From assembly GCF_041261205.1 (NCBI RefSeq), contig NZ_JBGCCH010000010.1, forward strand, positions 62,001 to 126,000: a DNA stretch of 64,000 nt, given 5' to 3'. Under the pieces are notes generated by a model. It was given only the letters and a program-made list of their open reading frames with translations, had not been told where the DNA came from and did no database searches. Shown in pieces: positions 39,792 to 48,177 of this stretch; position 1 is the first letter of the stretch; each line of letters starts with the position of its first letter. This DNA is from Catenulispora sp. MAP5-51 (GTDB lineage Bacteria > Actinomycetota > Actinomycetes > Streptomycetales > Catenulisporaceae). Position numbers and translations under genes: made by a program.

Positions 39792-40601
39792 CTATGCCTC
39801 CTTCAACGCCTCCGGTGCCACGATCCCGAACTCCTCGGCCAGCACCGTGCGGACCTCGGCGTCGTCGGCGAGCTCGCGCTTGACCGAGGTCCCGTCGGCG
39901 TGGGACACGGTGAAGGTGCGGGCGTCCAGCTTCAGCAGGCGGTCCGGCAGCGTCCGGCAGGCGTAGACGCGCGAGCCGAACGGCGATCGCGGGTTCCCGG
40001 CCATGAAGAAGTTGATGACCGCGAAGTCGGGTCCGTAGAACGGCTCGACCGTGAACGAGTACTGATCCCGCCACTCGCCGTCCAGGAACGCGCGCAGGAC
40101 CCACTGCTCCAGCGGGCTGTCGGCGGGGGTGACGGCCAGGCGGTGGCGGCGCGGGTCGTCGCCGACCTCGCCCTCGGCCAGCGGCATCGGGTCCAGCAGC
40201 GCGCCCTCGCTGCCGAAGCCGACGTCGGTCAGGTACCGCCGCGGGTCGCCCGGGGCTTCGGCGAGCAGCAGCATGTGCGTGCGGGGGCGCAGGTCGCCGG
40301 GCTTGGCGCCGACCAACACGCGGCCGGTCAGCAGCGTGACCCGGTAGCCGAGTGCGCGCAGGGCCGCGGCGTAGAGGGTGTTGTGCTCGTAGCAGTAGCC
40401 GCCGCGCGTGGTGTCGTGGACCAGCTTCGCCATGAGCGCGTCCAGGTCCAGGGCGGGGATGACCCCGCGGACCGGGTCCAGGTTCTCGAAGGGGATGACC
40501 TGGATGTGCGCGCGCTGGAGTGCGGCCAGCGTCGCGGCTGTCGGGGTGCGGTCGCCGGTGTAGCCGATGCGGCCCAGGTACGCGTCGAGGTCGAAGTCCA
40601 C
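39792..40601 (-). CDS. Arylamine N-acetyltransferase
   Basis: A 269-aa NAT. The catalytic triad is visible: Cys in TRGGYCYEHNTLYAAAL (about 69), His in RTHMLLLAE (about 106) and Asp in YLTDVGFGSEG (about 122). It begins with DLDAYLGRIGYTGDRTPT, the typical start of the family. NATs move acetyl from acetyl-CoA to arylamines or hydrazides; in actinomycetes relatives also close amides in ansamycins, but no such cluster is seen. The GTG at 40601 is preferred over a TTG three codons upstream. It is divergent from the next gene. Confidence 0.94.
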   Translation of the reverse strand: MDFDLDAYLGRIGYTGDRTPTAATLAALQRAHIQVIPFENLDPVRGVIPALDLDALMAKLVHDTTRGGYCYEHNTLYAAALRALGYRVTLLTGRVLVGAKPGDLRPRTHMLLLAEAPGDPRRYLTDVGFGSEGALLDPMPLAEGEVGDDPRRHRLAVTPADSPLEQWVLRAFLDGEWRDQYSFTVEPFYGPDFAVINFFMAGNPRSPFGSRVYACRTLPDRLLKLDARTFTVSHADGTSVKRELADDAEVRTVLAEEFGIVAPEALKEA

Positions 40602-40650
40602 GCCGCCCAAGCTACTCGGAGCGGTCCCACTGGGAGAGGCCGCAAACAGT

Positions 40651-40668
40651 GGAACGAATCATTCCGTT
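40651..40668. promoter_or_regulatory. Third GGAA-N7-TTCC site (shared with the TetR at 32950-33612)
   Basis: GGAA-N7-TTCCGTT has the same spacing as the sites at 33634 and 33667, and its right arm TTCCGTT is identical to the second site; the left arm matches only in GGAA. It lies 61 bases before the ATG of the DinB-like gene. Confidence 0.55.
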
Positions 40669-40728
40669 CTGATAGTGTGGAGACACGACCTCGGCAGAAC
40701 GCCGGGGGTCCGGACGAAGGGATCAGCC

Positions 40729-41328
40729 ATGATCAGCACCGGTTACGCCGCTCTGGACGCCTCGCACGTCGCGCTGCGCACCGTGATCGCCGCGCTCGCC
40801 GACGCCGACCTGGACCGTCCGACTCCCTGCTCGCAGTGGTCCCTCGCCCAGGTGCTGCGGCACGCGGCCGGCGACCAGATCGGGTTCGCGGCCTTCCTCG
40901 ACGGCGGCGCCGGGCCCGACGAGAACCCCTTCACCCCGTCGGCGACGCCGCCGCAGGACCCGAAGGCGTTCCTGGAGCAGGCTTTGAACCGGTCGGCCGG
41001 CGCCTGGGCCGCCGTCGACCCGCAGACCGAGGAGGTCGCGGTCCCGGTGCCGCCGAACAAGCTGAGCGCCCGAGTCGGCGCCGGGGCGTGCGCCCTGGAC
41101 GCGGCGGTCCACGCCTGGGACATCGCGATGGCCTCCGGGCAGGCTTCGCCGCTGACCCCGGACCTGTCCGCCGAGCTGCTGGTCGTCGCGCGCCAGATCG
41201 TCGAGCCGCTGCGCCAGTTCGGGGCGTACGCGCCGGAGCTGGCGCCCGAGCAGGGCGACGACGCCGAGGCGGAGCTGCTGCGCTACCTCGGCCGGGACCC
41301 GCGGTGGACGGCCGTCACGGCCGGGTGA
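40729..41328 (+). CDS. TIGR03086/DinB-like mycothiol-dependent-type metalloprotein
   Basis: A 199-aa DinB-fold protein of the TIGR03086 (maleylpyruvate isomerase-like) group. It has ALDASHVALRTVIAALADADLDRPTPCSQWSLAQVLRHAAGDQIGF (about 6-51) with the metal-binding His near 9 and 44, and AALDAAVHAWDIAMASGQ (about 122-139) with the third His. Actinobacterial relatives use mycothiol or are of unknown function. The upstream region has a site matching the TetR operators 7 kb away, so it may be co-regulated with the epoxide hydrolase. It converges with the phosphoesterase gene. Confidence 0.88.
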   Translation: MISTGYAALDASHVALRTVIAALADADLDRPTPCSQWSLAQVLRHAAGDQIGFAAFLDGGAGPDENPFTPSATPPQDPKAFLEQALNRSAGAWAAVDPQTEEVAVPVPPNKLSARVGAGACALDAAVHAWDIAMASGQASPLTPDLSAELLVVARQIVEPLRQFGAYAPELAPEQGDDAEAELLRYLGRDPRWTAVTAG

Positions 41329-41349
41329 GTCGGCCGCTCGGCCACCGGA

Positions 41350-42093
41350 TCACACGACGCTGCGATAGTGCGTGGTGATCCGGTGCCGGTCGTCGATGAC
41401 GTGGAAGGCCAGCGACGGCGGCTGGTCCAGGTGGACCGCCCGCTCGCCCTCCCACGGCAGCGGCACCGTGGAGACCACGCCCGGCGCGACCAGCAGCGGC
41501 AGCCCGGCGAAGCGGGTGGCGGCGGCGGTGTGCGCGTGCCCGGCCAGGAAGGCGACGACGTTCGGCCGCCCGGCGACCGCCTTCGCCAGCCGCTCCTCGC
41601 CGAACTGCCGGATCGGGTCCACGAACGGCGTGTGCAGGTCGACCGGCGGGTGGTGGAAGCCGATCAGGAAGGGGACGCCGTCCGGCGTCGCGTCCAGTTC
41701 GGTGGTCAGCCACTCCAGCGTCGTGTCGGCGAGGTACCCGTCGTCCTGCCGCGGGATCGAGGAGTCGCAGAGGGCGACGACGAACCGGTCGGTGCGGTGG
41801 ACCTGGTCGATGGGCCCGGCCGAGGGCGGCACGCCGAGCAGCGTGCGCCGGAACGCCTCGCGGTCGTCGTGGTTCCCGGGGCAGACCAGCAGCGGGTGGC
41901 GGGTGGCCGTGGCTTCGCGGACGGTCTCGTACTCGCTGTCCAGGCCGTGGTCGGCGACGTCCCCGGTGAGCACGACCAGGTCCAGGTCGGCCGGCAGGGC
42001 GTCGAGATGGTCGAAGACGCGGCGGGTGCGCTCGATGGCGCGGGGTCCGGCGTCGATGTGGATGTCGCTGACGTGCGCGATGACGACTGGCAT
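41350..42093 (-). CDS. Metallophosphoesterase (CpdA/GlpQ-like)
   Basis: A 247-aa calcineurin-like phosphoesterase with motifs in order: HVSDIHIDAG (about 7-16), LTGDVADHG (about 41-49), CPGNHDDREAF (about 66-76), FHHPPVDLH (about 148-156) and LAGHAHTAAA (about 186-195). The GNHD and GHxH motifs place it with class III phosphodiesterases (CpdA-like), which cleave cyclic nucleotides or phosphodiesters. It is divergent from the second MocR gene, with 46 bases between starts. Substrate is not known. Confidence 0.92.
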   Translation of the reverse strand: MPVVIAHVSDIHIDAGPRAIERTRRVFDHLDALPADLDLVVLTGDVADHGLDSEYETVREATATRHPLLVCPGNHDDREAFRRTLLGVPPSAGPIDQVHRTDRFVVALCDSSIPRQDDGYLADTTLEWLTTELDATPDGVPFLIGFHHPPVDLHTPFVDPIRQFGEERLAKAVAGRPNVVAFLAGHAHTAAATRFAGLPLLVAPGVVSTVPLPWEGERAVHLDQPPSLAFHVIDDRHRITTHYRSVV

Positions 42094-42139
42094 GCTCCGA
42101 GCGTAGGCAGCGAGCGGTCCACGGTTAAGCTCCACTTCC

Positions 42140-43651
42140 ATGGCGAAAGCTTGGACCGGTTCGCGCATCGACCTGCATCTCGACCTCACCGCCGCCGGGC
42201 CGGCGAAGCGCCGCGCCGCGCTGGAGGCGGCGCTGCGCGAGGCGATCCGCGACGGCAGCCTGCGCCCCGGCGTGCCGCTGCCGTCCAGTCGAGGCCTGGC
42301 CGAACAACTCGGGCTCTCGCGCGGCACGGTGACCTCCGCCTACGGCCAGCTCGTCGACGAGGGCTTCCTCACCTCGCGGCCCGGATCCGGCACCGCGGTC
42401 GCCGACGTCCGCGACCCGAAGCCGCCGGCCGCCTCGCCGCACCGGTTCGCGGCCGTGCGGCCGGAGCACGACCTGCGGCCGGGGAGCCCGGATCTGGCGG
42501 CGTTCCCGCTGCGCGGCTGGACCGCCGCGACCCGGCGGGTGCTCGCGGCGGCCCGGCCGGAGCTGTTCGGCGCCGGCGATCCGCAGGGCCGCTTCGAGCT
42601 GCGGGCCGCGCTGGCCGACTACCTCGGCCGGACCCGCGGCGTGCAGACCTCGGCCGACCGCGTCGTCATCACCAGCGGTTATCACCACAGCGTGCAGCTG
42701 GTCGCGCGGGTGCTGCGGTCGCAGGGGGCGAAGACGGTGGCGTGGGAGGACCCGGGGCACGCGGTCTTCCGAGGGCTGGTCGCCGGCGCGGGTCTGTCCC
42801 TGCGGGTGCGGCCGCTGCCGGTGGACGAGGGCGGAGCGGTGGTGGAGGCCCTGACCGACGAGTCCGCCGTGTTCCTCACCCCGGCGCATCAGTATCCGAC
42901 CGGTGTGCCGCTGGACCCGGCGCGGCGGCGGGCGGTCGTCGAATGGGCCCGGGCGCGCGGAGCGCTGGTCATCGAGGACGACTACGACGGCGAGTTCCGC
43001 TACGACCGGCGTCCGGTCGGTGCCATGCAGCCGGTGGCGACCTGCGAGGTCGTCTACTGCGGGTCGGTCTCCAAGACCCTCGGCCCCGGGCTGTGCCTGG
43101 GCTGGCTGGCGCTGCCGTCGCGGCTGGTCGAGGCGTTCGTGCGGGCGAAGCTGGAGACGGAGCCCTTCGGCGAGAGCGTCGGGCAGGCGGTGCTCGCCGA
43201 CTTCGTGTCCTCCCATGCCTACGACCGGCACGTCCGCGCGGCCAGGCTTCGTTATGGCAGGCGCCGCGAGCGATTGCTGGCTGTGCTTGAGGAGTTCCCG
43301 GGGCTGACCGCGCACGGCGTCCCCGCCGGTCTGCACGTCCTGGTGACGCTGCCCGCCGGCGGACCGGGGGAGAGCGAGATCCGGGCCGCGGGCGAGGCGC
43401 GCGGCGTGGCGGTCCGCGGCCTGGCCGAGCTGTACCAGGATCCGGATGAGGCCCGGCAAGGACTGCTCATCGGGTATGCCGGGCCCGCGGAGCGCGCGTA
43501 CCCGGCGGCGCTCGAAGCGCTCGCCGGGACTTTGCGCGCGGTGGGTCTCCAGACGGCTCCTAACCGACCGTGGTCCGAGTCTTCTTCACGCACCACCACG
43601 CGACCGCCAGCGCGATCACGAACAGCCCGAGGTTCATGCCGTTCTCGATGA
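42140..43651 (+). CDS. MocR-family regulator, second copy
   Basis: A 503-aa GntR-aminotransferase fusion. GntR part about 20-90 (LREAIRDGSLRPGVPLPSSRGLAEQLGLSRGTVTSAYGQL), aminotransferase part about 112-475 with VIEDDYDGEFRYDRRPVG (about 276) and the PLP lysine in CGSVSKTLGPGLCLGWLAL (about 313). It is clearly related to the copy at 27854-29326. The natural end of the domain is near ALEALAGTLRAVGL; the remaining ~30 codons are low-complexity and lie antisense to the ABC permease gene (92-base overlap), so the stop may have been lost. It is divergent from the phosphoesterase. Confidence 0.92.
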   Translation: MAKAWTGSRIDLHLDLTAAGPAKRRAALEAALREAIRDGSLRPGVPLPSSRGLAEQLGLSRGTVTSAYGQLVDEGFLTSRPGSGTAVADVRDPKPPAASPHRFAAVRPEHDLRPGSPDLAAFPLRGWTAATRRVLAAARPELFGAGDPQGRFELRAALADYLGRTRGVQTSADRVVITSGYHHSVQLVARVLRSQGAKTVAWEDPGHAVFRGLVAGAGLSLRVRPLPVDEGGAVVEALTDESAVFLTPAHQYPTGVPLDPARRRAVVEWARARGALVIEDDYDGEFRYDRRPVGAMQPVATCEVVYCGSVSKTLGPGLCLGWLALPSRLVEAFVRAKLETEPFGESVGQAVLADFVSSHAYDRHVRAARLRYGRRRERLLAVLEEFPGLTAHGVPAGLHVLVTLPAGGPGESEIRAAGEARGVAVRGLAELYQDPDEARQGLLIGYAGPAERAYPAALEALAGTLRAVGLQTAPNRPWSESSSRTTTRPPARSRTARGSCRSR

Positions 43652-44531
43652 GGTGGAAGGTGCCCATCCGGCTCGCCGGCTGGAACTTCACCAGGGTGCC
43701 GATGATGCCGTGCTGCTGGATGCAGGTCTTTGGATCGGCCGCGGTTCCGCACCAGCCGTCGACGACCATCCCGGGGTCATAGGTTTTGCCATGGACATCC
43801 ACGAAGGGGACGCTGCCGTTGTTGATGCCCAGGTCGTTCGAGAACGAGACCGCCGGCGGCGGGTCGCCCTTCATCGTCAGCACGAGCGGCTTGATCACCG
43901 TCTTGGCGGCCATGAACCGCGGCCGCAGCTGGACCATTTCCACCATGCGGACGATCCAGAGCCCGCCGACCACCGCGATCGCGACGAGCACCCGCCGGGT
44001 CGCGGCGCCCGCCGCGATGCCGACCGCCAGCCAAGCCAGGCCCAAAGTCAGCGGCAGCCAGCCGCCGGCCTGGAACTGCGTGCCGTCGAACAGGCTCGCC
44101 GCGGTGTAGGCGTGGTATTCGTACGCCAGGTGGATCGACGACGCGGCCAGCGCCGTGCCCATCGCCCCGATGAGCACGATCATCACCGCGGTCTTGCCGG
44201 CCAGCCACCGGAGCCTGCTGACGTCCTGCGACCAGGCCAGCGGCAGCGTGCGCTGCTCGAACTCGCGGGCCAGCAGCGGCACCCCCCAGAACACCGCGAC
44301 CAGGACCGGCAGGAACACGACCGTGTTCATCAGGTAGCCGGCGTGCGACGGCGTCGGCTCGGTCTTGGACCGCTGGCACTGGTAGGCCGGTACGGTCAGG
44401 CATTTGTGAGCCATCGAGCTCAGATCGGATGCGGTGATCAGCATCAACGCGACCAGCACCGCGGTGATCACCGCGCTGACGACGATCGGCCAGCGGTGCT
44501 GGCGCCAGGTCAGCCAGATCAGGCCCCTCAC
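43560..44531 (-). CDS. ABC-2-type transporter membrane protein
   Basis: A 323-aa permease with about six membrane segments (first about 12-32, then 78-98, 118-140, 160-185, 188-205, last about 295-315). It has a large loop (about 205-290) with two Cys (WCGTAADPKTCIQQHG). It forms a transporter with the ATPase gene, which it overlaps by 4 bases (GTGA), and is the third gene of a GntR-ATPase-permease unit. Substrate is unknown. The layout is like the YtrA-type stress systems of Gram-positives. The 3' end is overlapped by the convergent MocR gene. Confidence 0.9.
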   Translation of the reverse strand: MRGLIWLTWRQHRWPIVVSAVITAVLVALMLITASDLSSMAHKCLTVPAYQCQRSKTEPTPSHAGYLMNTVVFLPVLVAVFWGVPLLAREFEQRTLPLAWSQDVSRLRWLAGKTAVMIVLIGAMGTALAASSIHLAYEYHAYTAASLFDGTQFQAGGWLPLTLGLAWLAVGIAAGAATRRVLVAIAVVGGLWIVRMVEMVQLRPRFMAAKTVIKPLVLTMKGDPPPAVSFSNDLGINNGSVPFVDVHGKTYDPGMVVDGWCGTAADPKTCIQQHGIIGTLVKFQPASRMGTFHLIENGMNLGLFVIALAVAWWCVKKTRTTVG

Positions 44532-45373
44532 AGCTCCTCCCCGAGGCTGCGATTCGGCTTCAGATAGGCGAGCACCAGGTCCTCCAAGGCGATCGGCTGG
44601 GCCTTCCACGGTTCGGCGACGGGAGTGTCCGCGCCGAGCAGCGTCCGGATCAGATACGTCGACTGCCGTTCGGTGTGCTGGGCCTGCACGACCTCGCCCT
44701 CGACCGGCGGGGCGTCGGCGCGCGGGCCGGTCAGCCGCGCGTGCTGGCCCAGCAGCTCCTCGATGTCGCCGTCGAGCTTGCTGTGCCCCTGGCTGAGCAG
44801 CAGCAGGTGGTCGCCGACGCCGGCCAGTTCGGCCACCACGTGGGTGGACAGCACGACCGTCATCTCGCTGTCGGCCACCTCGGCCAGCAGCTCGCCGGTG
44901 ACGTCCCGGCGGGCGACCGGGTCCAGGTTGGCCAGCGGCTCGTCCAGCAGCAGGACCGAGGGCCGCGCGCCGAGCGCCACAGCCATCGCGACCTGCGTCT
45001 GCTGGCCGCCGGAGAGCTTGCCGCAGGGCCGGTCCAGCGGGATCTCGAAGCGGCTCAGCCAGTTCAGCGCGCGCTGCTGGTCCCAGGTGCGGTTCAGGTG
45101 CCGGCCGAAGGCGAGCATCTCGGCGACCTTGAACGAGCGGTAGAGCGGCTTCTCCTGGGACAGCAGCACCACGCGGCCGGCCACGCGGATCTCGCCCTCG
45201 GTGGCCGGCAGGATCCCGGCGGCCATCGACATCAGCGTGGACTTGCCGGCGCCGTTCGCGCCGACCAGGGCTATGACCTTGCCGGCCGGCAGCGAGACGC
45301 TGAAGTCCTTCAGGGCCCACAGGCTGCGGTAGCGCTTCCCGAGGCCGTGCGTCTGGATGGCGAAGCCGGTCAT
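44528..45373 (-). CDS. ABC transporter ATP-binding protein
   Basis: A 281-aa ATPase with Walker A GANGAGKST (about 38-46), Q-loop near VVLLSQEKP, signature LSGGQQTQVAMAVALG (about 119-134), Walker B VLLLDEPLANLDP (about 139-151) and H-loop STHVVAEL (about 170-177). A C-terminal extension (about 210-281) is typical for the ABC-2 exporter group. It overlaps the upstream GntR gene by 4 bases and the downstream permease by 4 bases, so all three are translationally coupled. Confidence 0.95.
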   Translation of the reverse strand: MTGFAIQTHGLGKRYRSLWALKDFSVSLPAGKVIALVGANGAGKSTLMSMAAGILPATEGEIRVAGRVVLLSQEKPLYRSFKVAEMLAFGRHLNRTWDQQRALNWLSRFEIPLDRPCGKLSGGQQTQVAMAVALGARPSVLLLDEPLANLDPVARRDVTGELLAEVADSEMTVVLSTHVVAELAGVGDHLLLLSQGHSKLDGDIEELLGQHARLTGPRADAPPVEGEVVQAQHTERQSTYLIRTLLGADTPVAEPWKAQPIALEDLVLAYLKPNRSLGEEL

Positions 45374-45837
45374 CGCCGCGGCCCGGATCCGGTTCCGCGC
45401 CCGGACTCCTGCTCCGAGCGCGCCGCGGCGGCCGCGCGCTGCTCAGCCGTCAGCTCCCCCGGCGGCTCCGCGAGCACCGAGGTCATCAGGGCCCGCAGGT
45501 CGTCGTCCTCCAGGCCGGCGCCGCGGGCGTCGCCCACCCAGCCGGTCAGCCGCTCGCGCAGCTCGCCCATCACCGCCGGGTCGGCGGTGCCGCCCAGGGT
45601 GCCCGAGACGTAGGTGCCGGCGCCCTGCCGCGCTTCGACCAGTCCCGAGAGCTCCAGCTCGCGGTAGGCCTTCAGGACGGTCGCGGCGTTGACGGCGCAG
45701 GAGGTGACGACCTCCCGCACCGTGGGCAGCTTGTCGCCGGGGTGCAGCAGTCCCAGCCGCAGGGCCTCGCGGACCTGTTGCACGAGCTGCGCGTAGGCCG
45801 GCACGCTGCCGGCCCGGTCGACATGAAAATCGATCAC
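45370..45837 (-). CDS. GntR-family (YtrA-type) regulator of the ABC operon
   Basis: A 155-aa regulator. It starts VIDFHVDRAGSVPAYAQLVQQVREAL, then the winged helix GLLHPGDKLPTVREVVTSCAVNAATVLKAYRELELSGLVEARQGAGTYV (about 32-80). A short C-terminal helical tail follows, as in the YtrA subfamily. The GTG at 45837 has GGGAG 7 bases upstream; an earlier start at 45900 would lie inside the operator. A large inverted repeat lies 39 bases upstream, so it autorepresses the GntR-ATPase-permease operon until an unknown effector, perhaps a cell-wall stress signal, appears. Confidence 0.92.
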   Translation of the reverse strand: MIDFHVDRAGSVPAYAQLVQQVREALRLGLLHPGDKLPTVREVVTSCAVNAATVLKAYRELELSGLVEARQGAGTYVSGTLGGTADPAVMGELRERLTGWVGDARGAGLEDDDLRALMTSVLAEPPGELTAEQRAAAAARSEQESGRGTGSGPRR

Positions 45838-45875
45838 GAAAAGACTCCCGTCGCAGGATTGGACGAGAGAATTGT

Positions 45876-45909
45876 TACGGTTAACTAGAACACTAGTCAA
45901 CCGTTACGC
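45876..45909. promoter_or_regulatory. GntR (YtrA-type) operator, 15-bp arms
   Basis: Arms GTTACGGTTAACTAG (45876-45890) and CTAGTCAACCGTTAC (45895-45909) match at 13 of 15 positions around AACA. YtrA-type sites are typically long dyads with AGTxTA/TAxACT-like centres; here ACTAG/CTAGT flanks the centre. The site ends two bases before the ADH stop, upstream of the GntR start. Confidence 0.82.
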
Positions 45910-45911
45910 GG

Positions 45912-46955
45912 TCAGCGCAGCGTGGCGATGTCGATGACGAACCGGTAGCGCACGTCGGAGGCGAGCACTCGCTCGTAAGCCTCGTTGATCTGATCGGCCG
46001 CGATCAGCTCGATCTCCGCGCCGATCCCGTGCTCGCCGCAGAAGTCGAGCATCTCCTGGGTCTCGGCGATCCCGCCGATCAGCGAGCCGGTCAGGACCCG
46101 CTGCCGGTTCAGCAGCCGCAGGTGCAGGCCGCTCTCCTCCGGTGCCGCGCCGACGTTGACCATCACGCCGACGCCGACGGCCAGCATCGAGATGTAGGAG
46201 TCCATCGGCAGCGGCGCGCTGACCGTGCTCAGGATCAGGTCGAAGGCGCCGGCCAGGTCCTCGAAGGTGGCCGGGTCGGAGGTCGCGCGGTAGTCGCTCG
46301 CGCCCAGCGCCAGGCCGGCGTCCTTCTTGGACAGGCTCTGGGACAGGACGGTCACCTCGGCGCCGAGCGCGCGGGCGATCTTCACCGCGACGTGGCCGAG
46401 CCCGCCGAGGCCGACGACCGCGACCTTCGTGCCGGGGCCGACGCCCCAGCGCCGCATCGGCGCGTAGGTCGTGATGCCGGCGCACAGCAGCGGCGCGGCG
46501 GCGTCCAGCGGCAGCGAGTCCGGGACGCGCACCACGAAGCGGTCGGTCACCACGATCTGCGTGGAGTAGCCGCCCTGGGTGACGGTGCCGTCGACGTCGG
46601 TGTCGCCGTAGGTCCAGACCGCCTTGACCGAGCAGAACTGCTCCTGGCCGCGCTCGCACGCCTTGCAGGTCCCGCAGGAGTTCACCAGGCAGCCGACGCC
46701 GACCCGGTCGCCGACCGCGAACCGCGTCACCTCGGCACCGACCTCCGCGACCACGCCGGTGATCTCGTGGCCCGGCGCCAGCGGATAGGGGCACGGCCCC
46801 CAGTCCCCGCGGACCTCGTGGATGTCGGAGTGGCAGATACCGGTGTACTGGATGTCGATCCGCACGTCCCGGGGCCCGACCTCGCGGCGCTCGATGGTGA
46901 TCGGCTGGAGCGGGGCGGTCGCGGAGACGGCGGCGAAGGCGTTCACTGTGGGCAC
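45912..46955 (-). CDS. Zinc-dependent NADP(H) alcohol dehydrogenase (YahK/AdhC type)
   Basis: A 347-aa medium-chain dehydrogenase. Catalytic zinc ligands are Cys in TGICHSDIHEVRGDWG (about 38) and GHE (about 60-62). The structural zinc motif is CGTCKACERGQEQFC (about 93-107). The NADP-binding loop is VGLGGLGHVAVKIARALG (about 176-193). This cinnamyl-alcohol-dehydrogenase-like group reduces aldehydes with NADPH. The GTG at 46955 is chosen because it gives the usual N-terminus; AGGAGG is 12 bases upstream. A longer frame extends to 47048. The stop lies next to the GntR operator. Confidence 0.92.
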   Translation of the reverse strand: MPTVNAFAAVSATAPLQPITIERREVGPRDVRIDIQYTGICHSDIHEVRGDWGPCPYPLAPGHEITGVVAEVGAEVTRFAVGDRVGVGCLVNSCGTCKACERGQEQFCSVKAVWTYGDTDVDGTVTQGGYSTQIVVTDRFVVRVPDSLPLDAAAPLLCAGITTYAPMRRWGVGPGTKVAVVGLGGLGHVAVKIARALGAEVTVLSQSLSKKDAGLALGASDYRATSDPATFEDLAGAFDLILSTVSAPLPMDSYISMLAVGVGVMVNVGAAPEESGLHLRLLNRQRVLTGSLIGGIAETQEMLDFCGEHGIGAEIELIAADQINEAYERVLASDVRYRFVIDIATLR

Positions 46956-47123
46956 CCGATCATCAAACCTCCTGATCAACGGCTTGCGCCAATCACGGGA
47001 CCGATGAGCGTCCGCCGGACCCCCGCCGAGCTGGCGGAAAGCGGTCACGCCGGATGACCGATACCAAGCTCCTTACGCGCTGCAACGGTTAGCATCGCCG
47101 TGTCGGGAGTGAGAGGTGGGGCG

Positions 47124-48143
47124 ATGCGCGGGCGTGTAGTGGTCGTGGCGGCGGTTCTGGCCGTCGCGGGATGTTCCAGTGGCGGCGGGTCGAAGCCGGA
47201 CGCGGCGGACGCGGGCGGCTCGTCCGCGGCGAGTTCGTCTGCAGCGGGTTCGTCCATGTCGAGTTCGGCGGCGAGTTCGCCGGCGACGACACCCGATCCG
47301 ACGGGCGGCTCCTCGTCGTCCGCCGCGCATTCGCCGTCGCCGTCATCAGCCTCATCGGAGTCATCGTCGGCGGGCAGCAAGTCCAGCTCGCCGAGCCAGC
47401 CCCCGGCCCCGGCCGCGGCCAAGGCCGGCGCGCCGCCGCCGACCGGCGTGAAGTGGGACTACCAGATCGGCGGCGCCTACGCCCCGCCGGCCGGCGTCCG
47501 GATCGTCTCCCGCGACAGCTCGGCCTCGCCGGCGCCGGGGCTCTACAACATCTGCTACATCAACGCTTTCCAGGCGCAGCCGGACGCCACCGGCTGGTGG
47601 CAGAGCAACCACCCGGACCTGTTGCTGAAGACCTCGTCCGGCGCGCCGGTGATCGACCAGAACTGGAACGAGCAGCTGCTCGACGTCTCCACCGATGCCA
47701 AGCGCACGGCGCTCGCGCAGATCGAGGGTGGCTGGATCGCCTCCTGCGCGGCCAAGGGATTCCAGGCGATCGAAGCCGACAACCTCGACTCCTACTCCCG
47801 CTCCCAGAGCCTGCTCACCGCCGATGACGACGTGGCGATGGCCACGGAGCTGGCGCGGCTGGCCCATGCGAAGGGGTTGGCCATCGCGCAGAAGAACACC
47901 ACGGAGTTCCTGCCGCGCGCCCACCAGGTCGGCTTCGACTTCGCGGTCTCCGAACAGTGCGGGAAGTACGGCGAGTGCGGCGGCTACGCGAGCACGTACG
48001 CCGACCACGTCGTGGACGTCGAGTACGACGAGTCCGGCTTCACCGCCGCCTGCCGCGACTACGGCGGGAAGATCGCGATCGTGCTGCGCGACCAGGACGT
48101 GAGCCCGGCCGGCAGCTCCTCCTACGTCTACAAGACCTGCTGA
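47124..48143 (+). CDS. GH114-family lipoprotein (endo-alpha-1,4-polygalactosaminidase-like)
   Basis: A 339-aa exported protein. It has a lipoprotein signal (about 1-19) with lipobox LAVAGC, then a Ser/Ala/Gly-rich linker (about 20-100). The GH114 domain (about 108-339) has WDYQIGGAYAPP, YINAFQAQPD, ILDVST-type IDQNWNEQLLDVST, IEADNLDSYSRS (about 221-232) and AIAQKN. GH114 enzymes cut alpha-1,4-linked galactosamine polymers found in fungal and bacterial extracellular polysaccharides. Anchored outside, it may degrade such matrices. It stands alone. ATG 47124 is used; a GTG 8 codons up is possible. Confidence 0.88.
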   Translation: MRGRVVVVAAVLAVAGCSSGGGSKPDAADAGGSSAASSSAAGSSMSSSAASSPATTPDPTGGSSSSAAHSPSPSSASSESSSAGSKSSSPSQPPAPAAAKAGAPPPTGVKWDYQIGGAYAPPAGVRIVSRDSSASPAPGLYNICYINAFQAQPDATGWWQSNHPDLLLKTSSGAPVIDQNWNEQLLDVSTDAKRTALAQIEGGWIASCAAKGFQAIEADNLDSYSRSQSLLTADDDVAMATELARLAHAKGLAIAQKNTTEFLPRAHQVGFDFAVSEQCGKYGECGGYASTYADHVVDVEYDESGFTAACRDYGGKIAIVLRDQDVSPAGSSSYVYKTC

Positions 48144-48177
48144 CGCCGTCGGGAGCCGCCGGCCGGACCGGCCTTCC

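Noticed and set aside
27854-43651. Treating the two MocR genes as a recent duplication
   Set aside because: They share the same domain order and key motifs but differ widely along their length, so the split is old or they were acquired separately.
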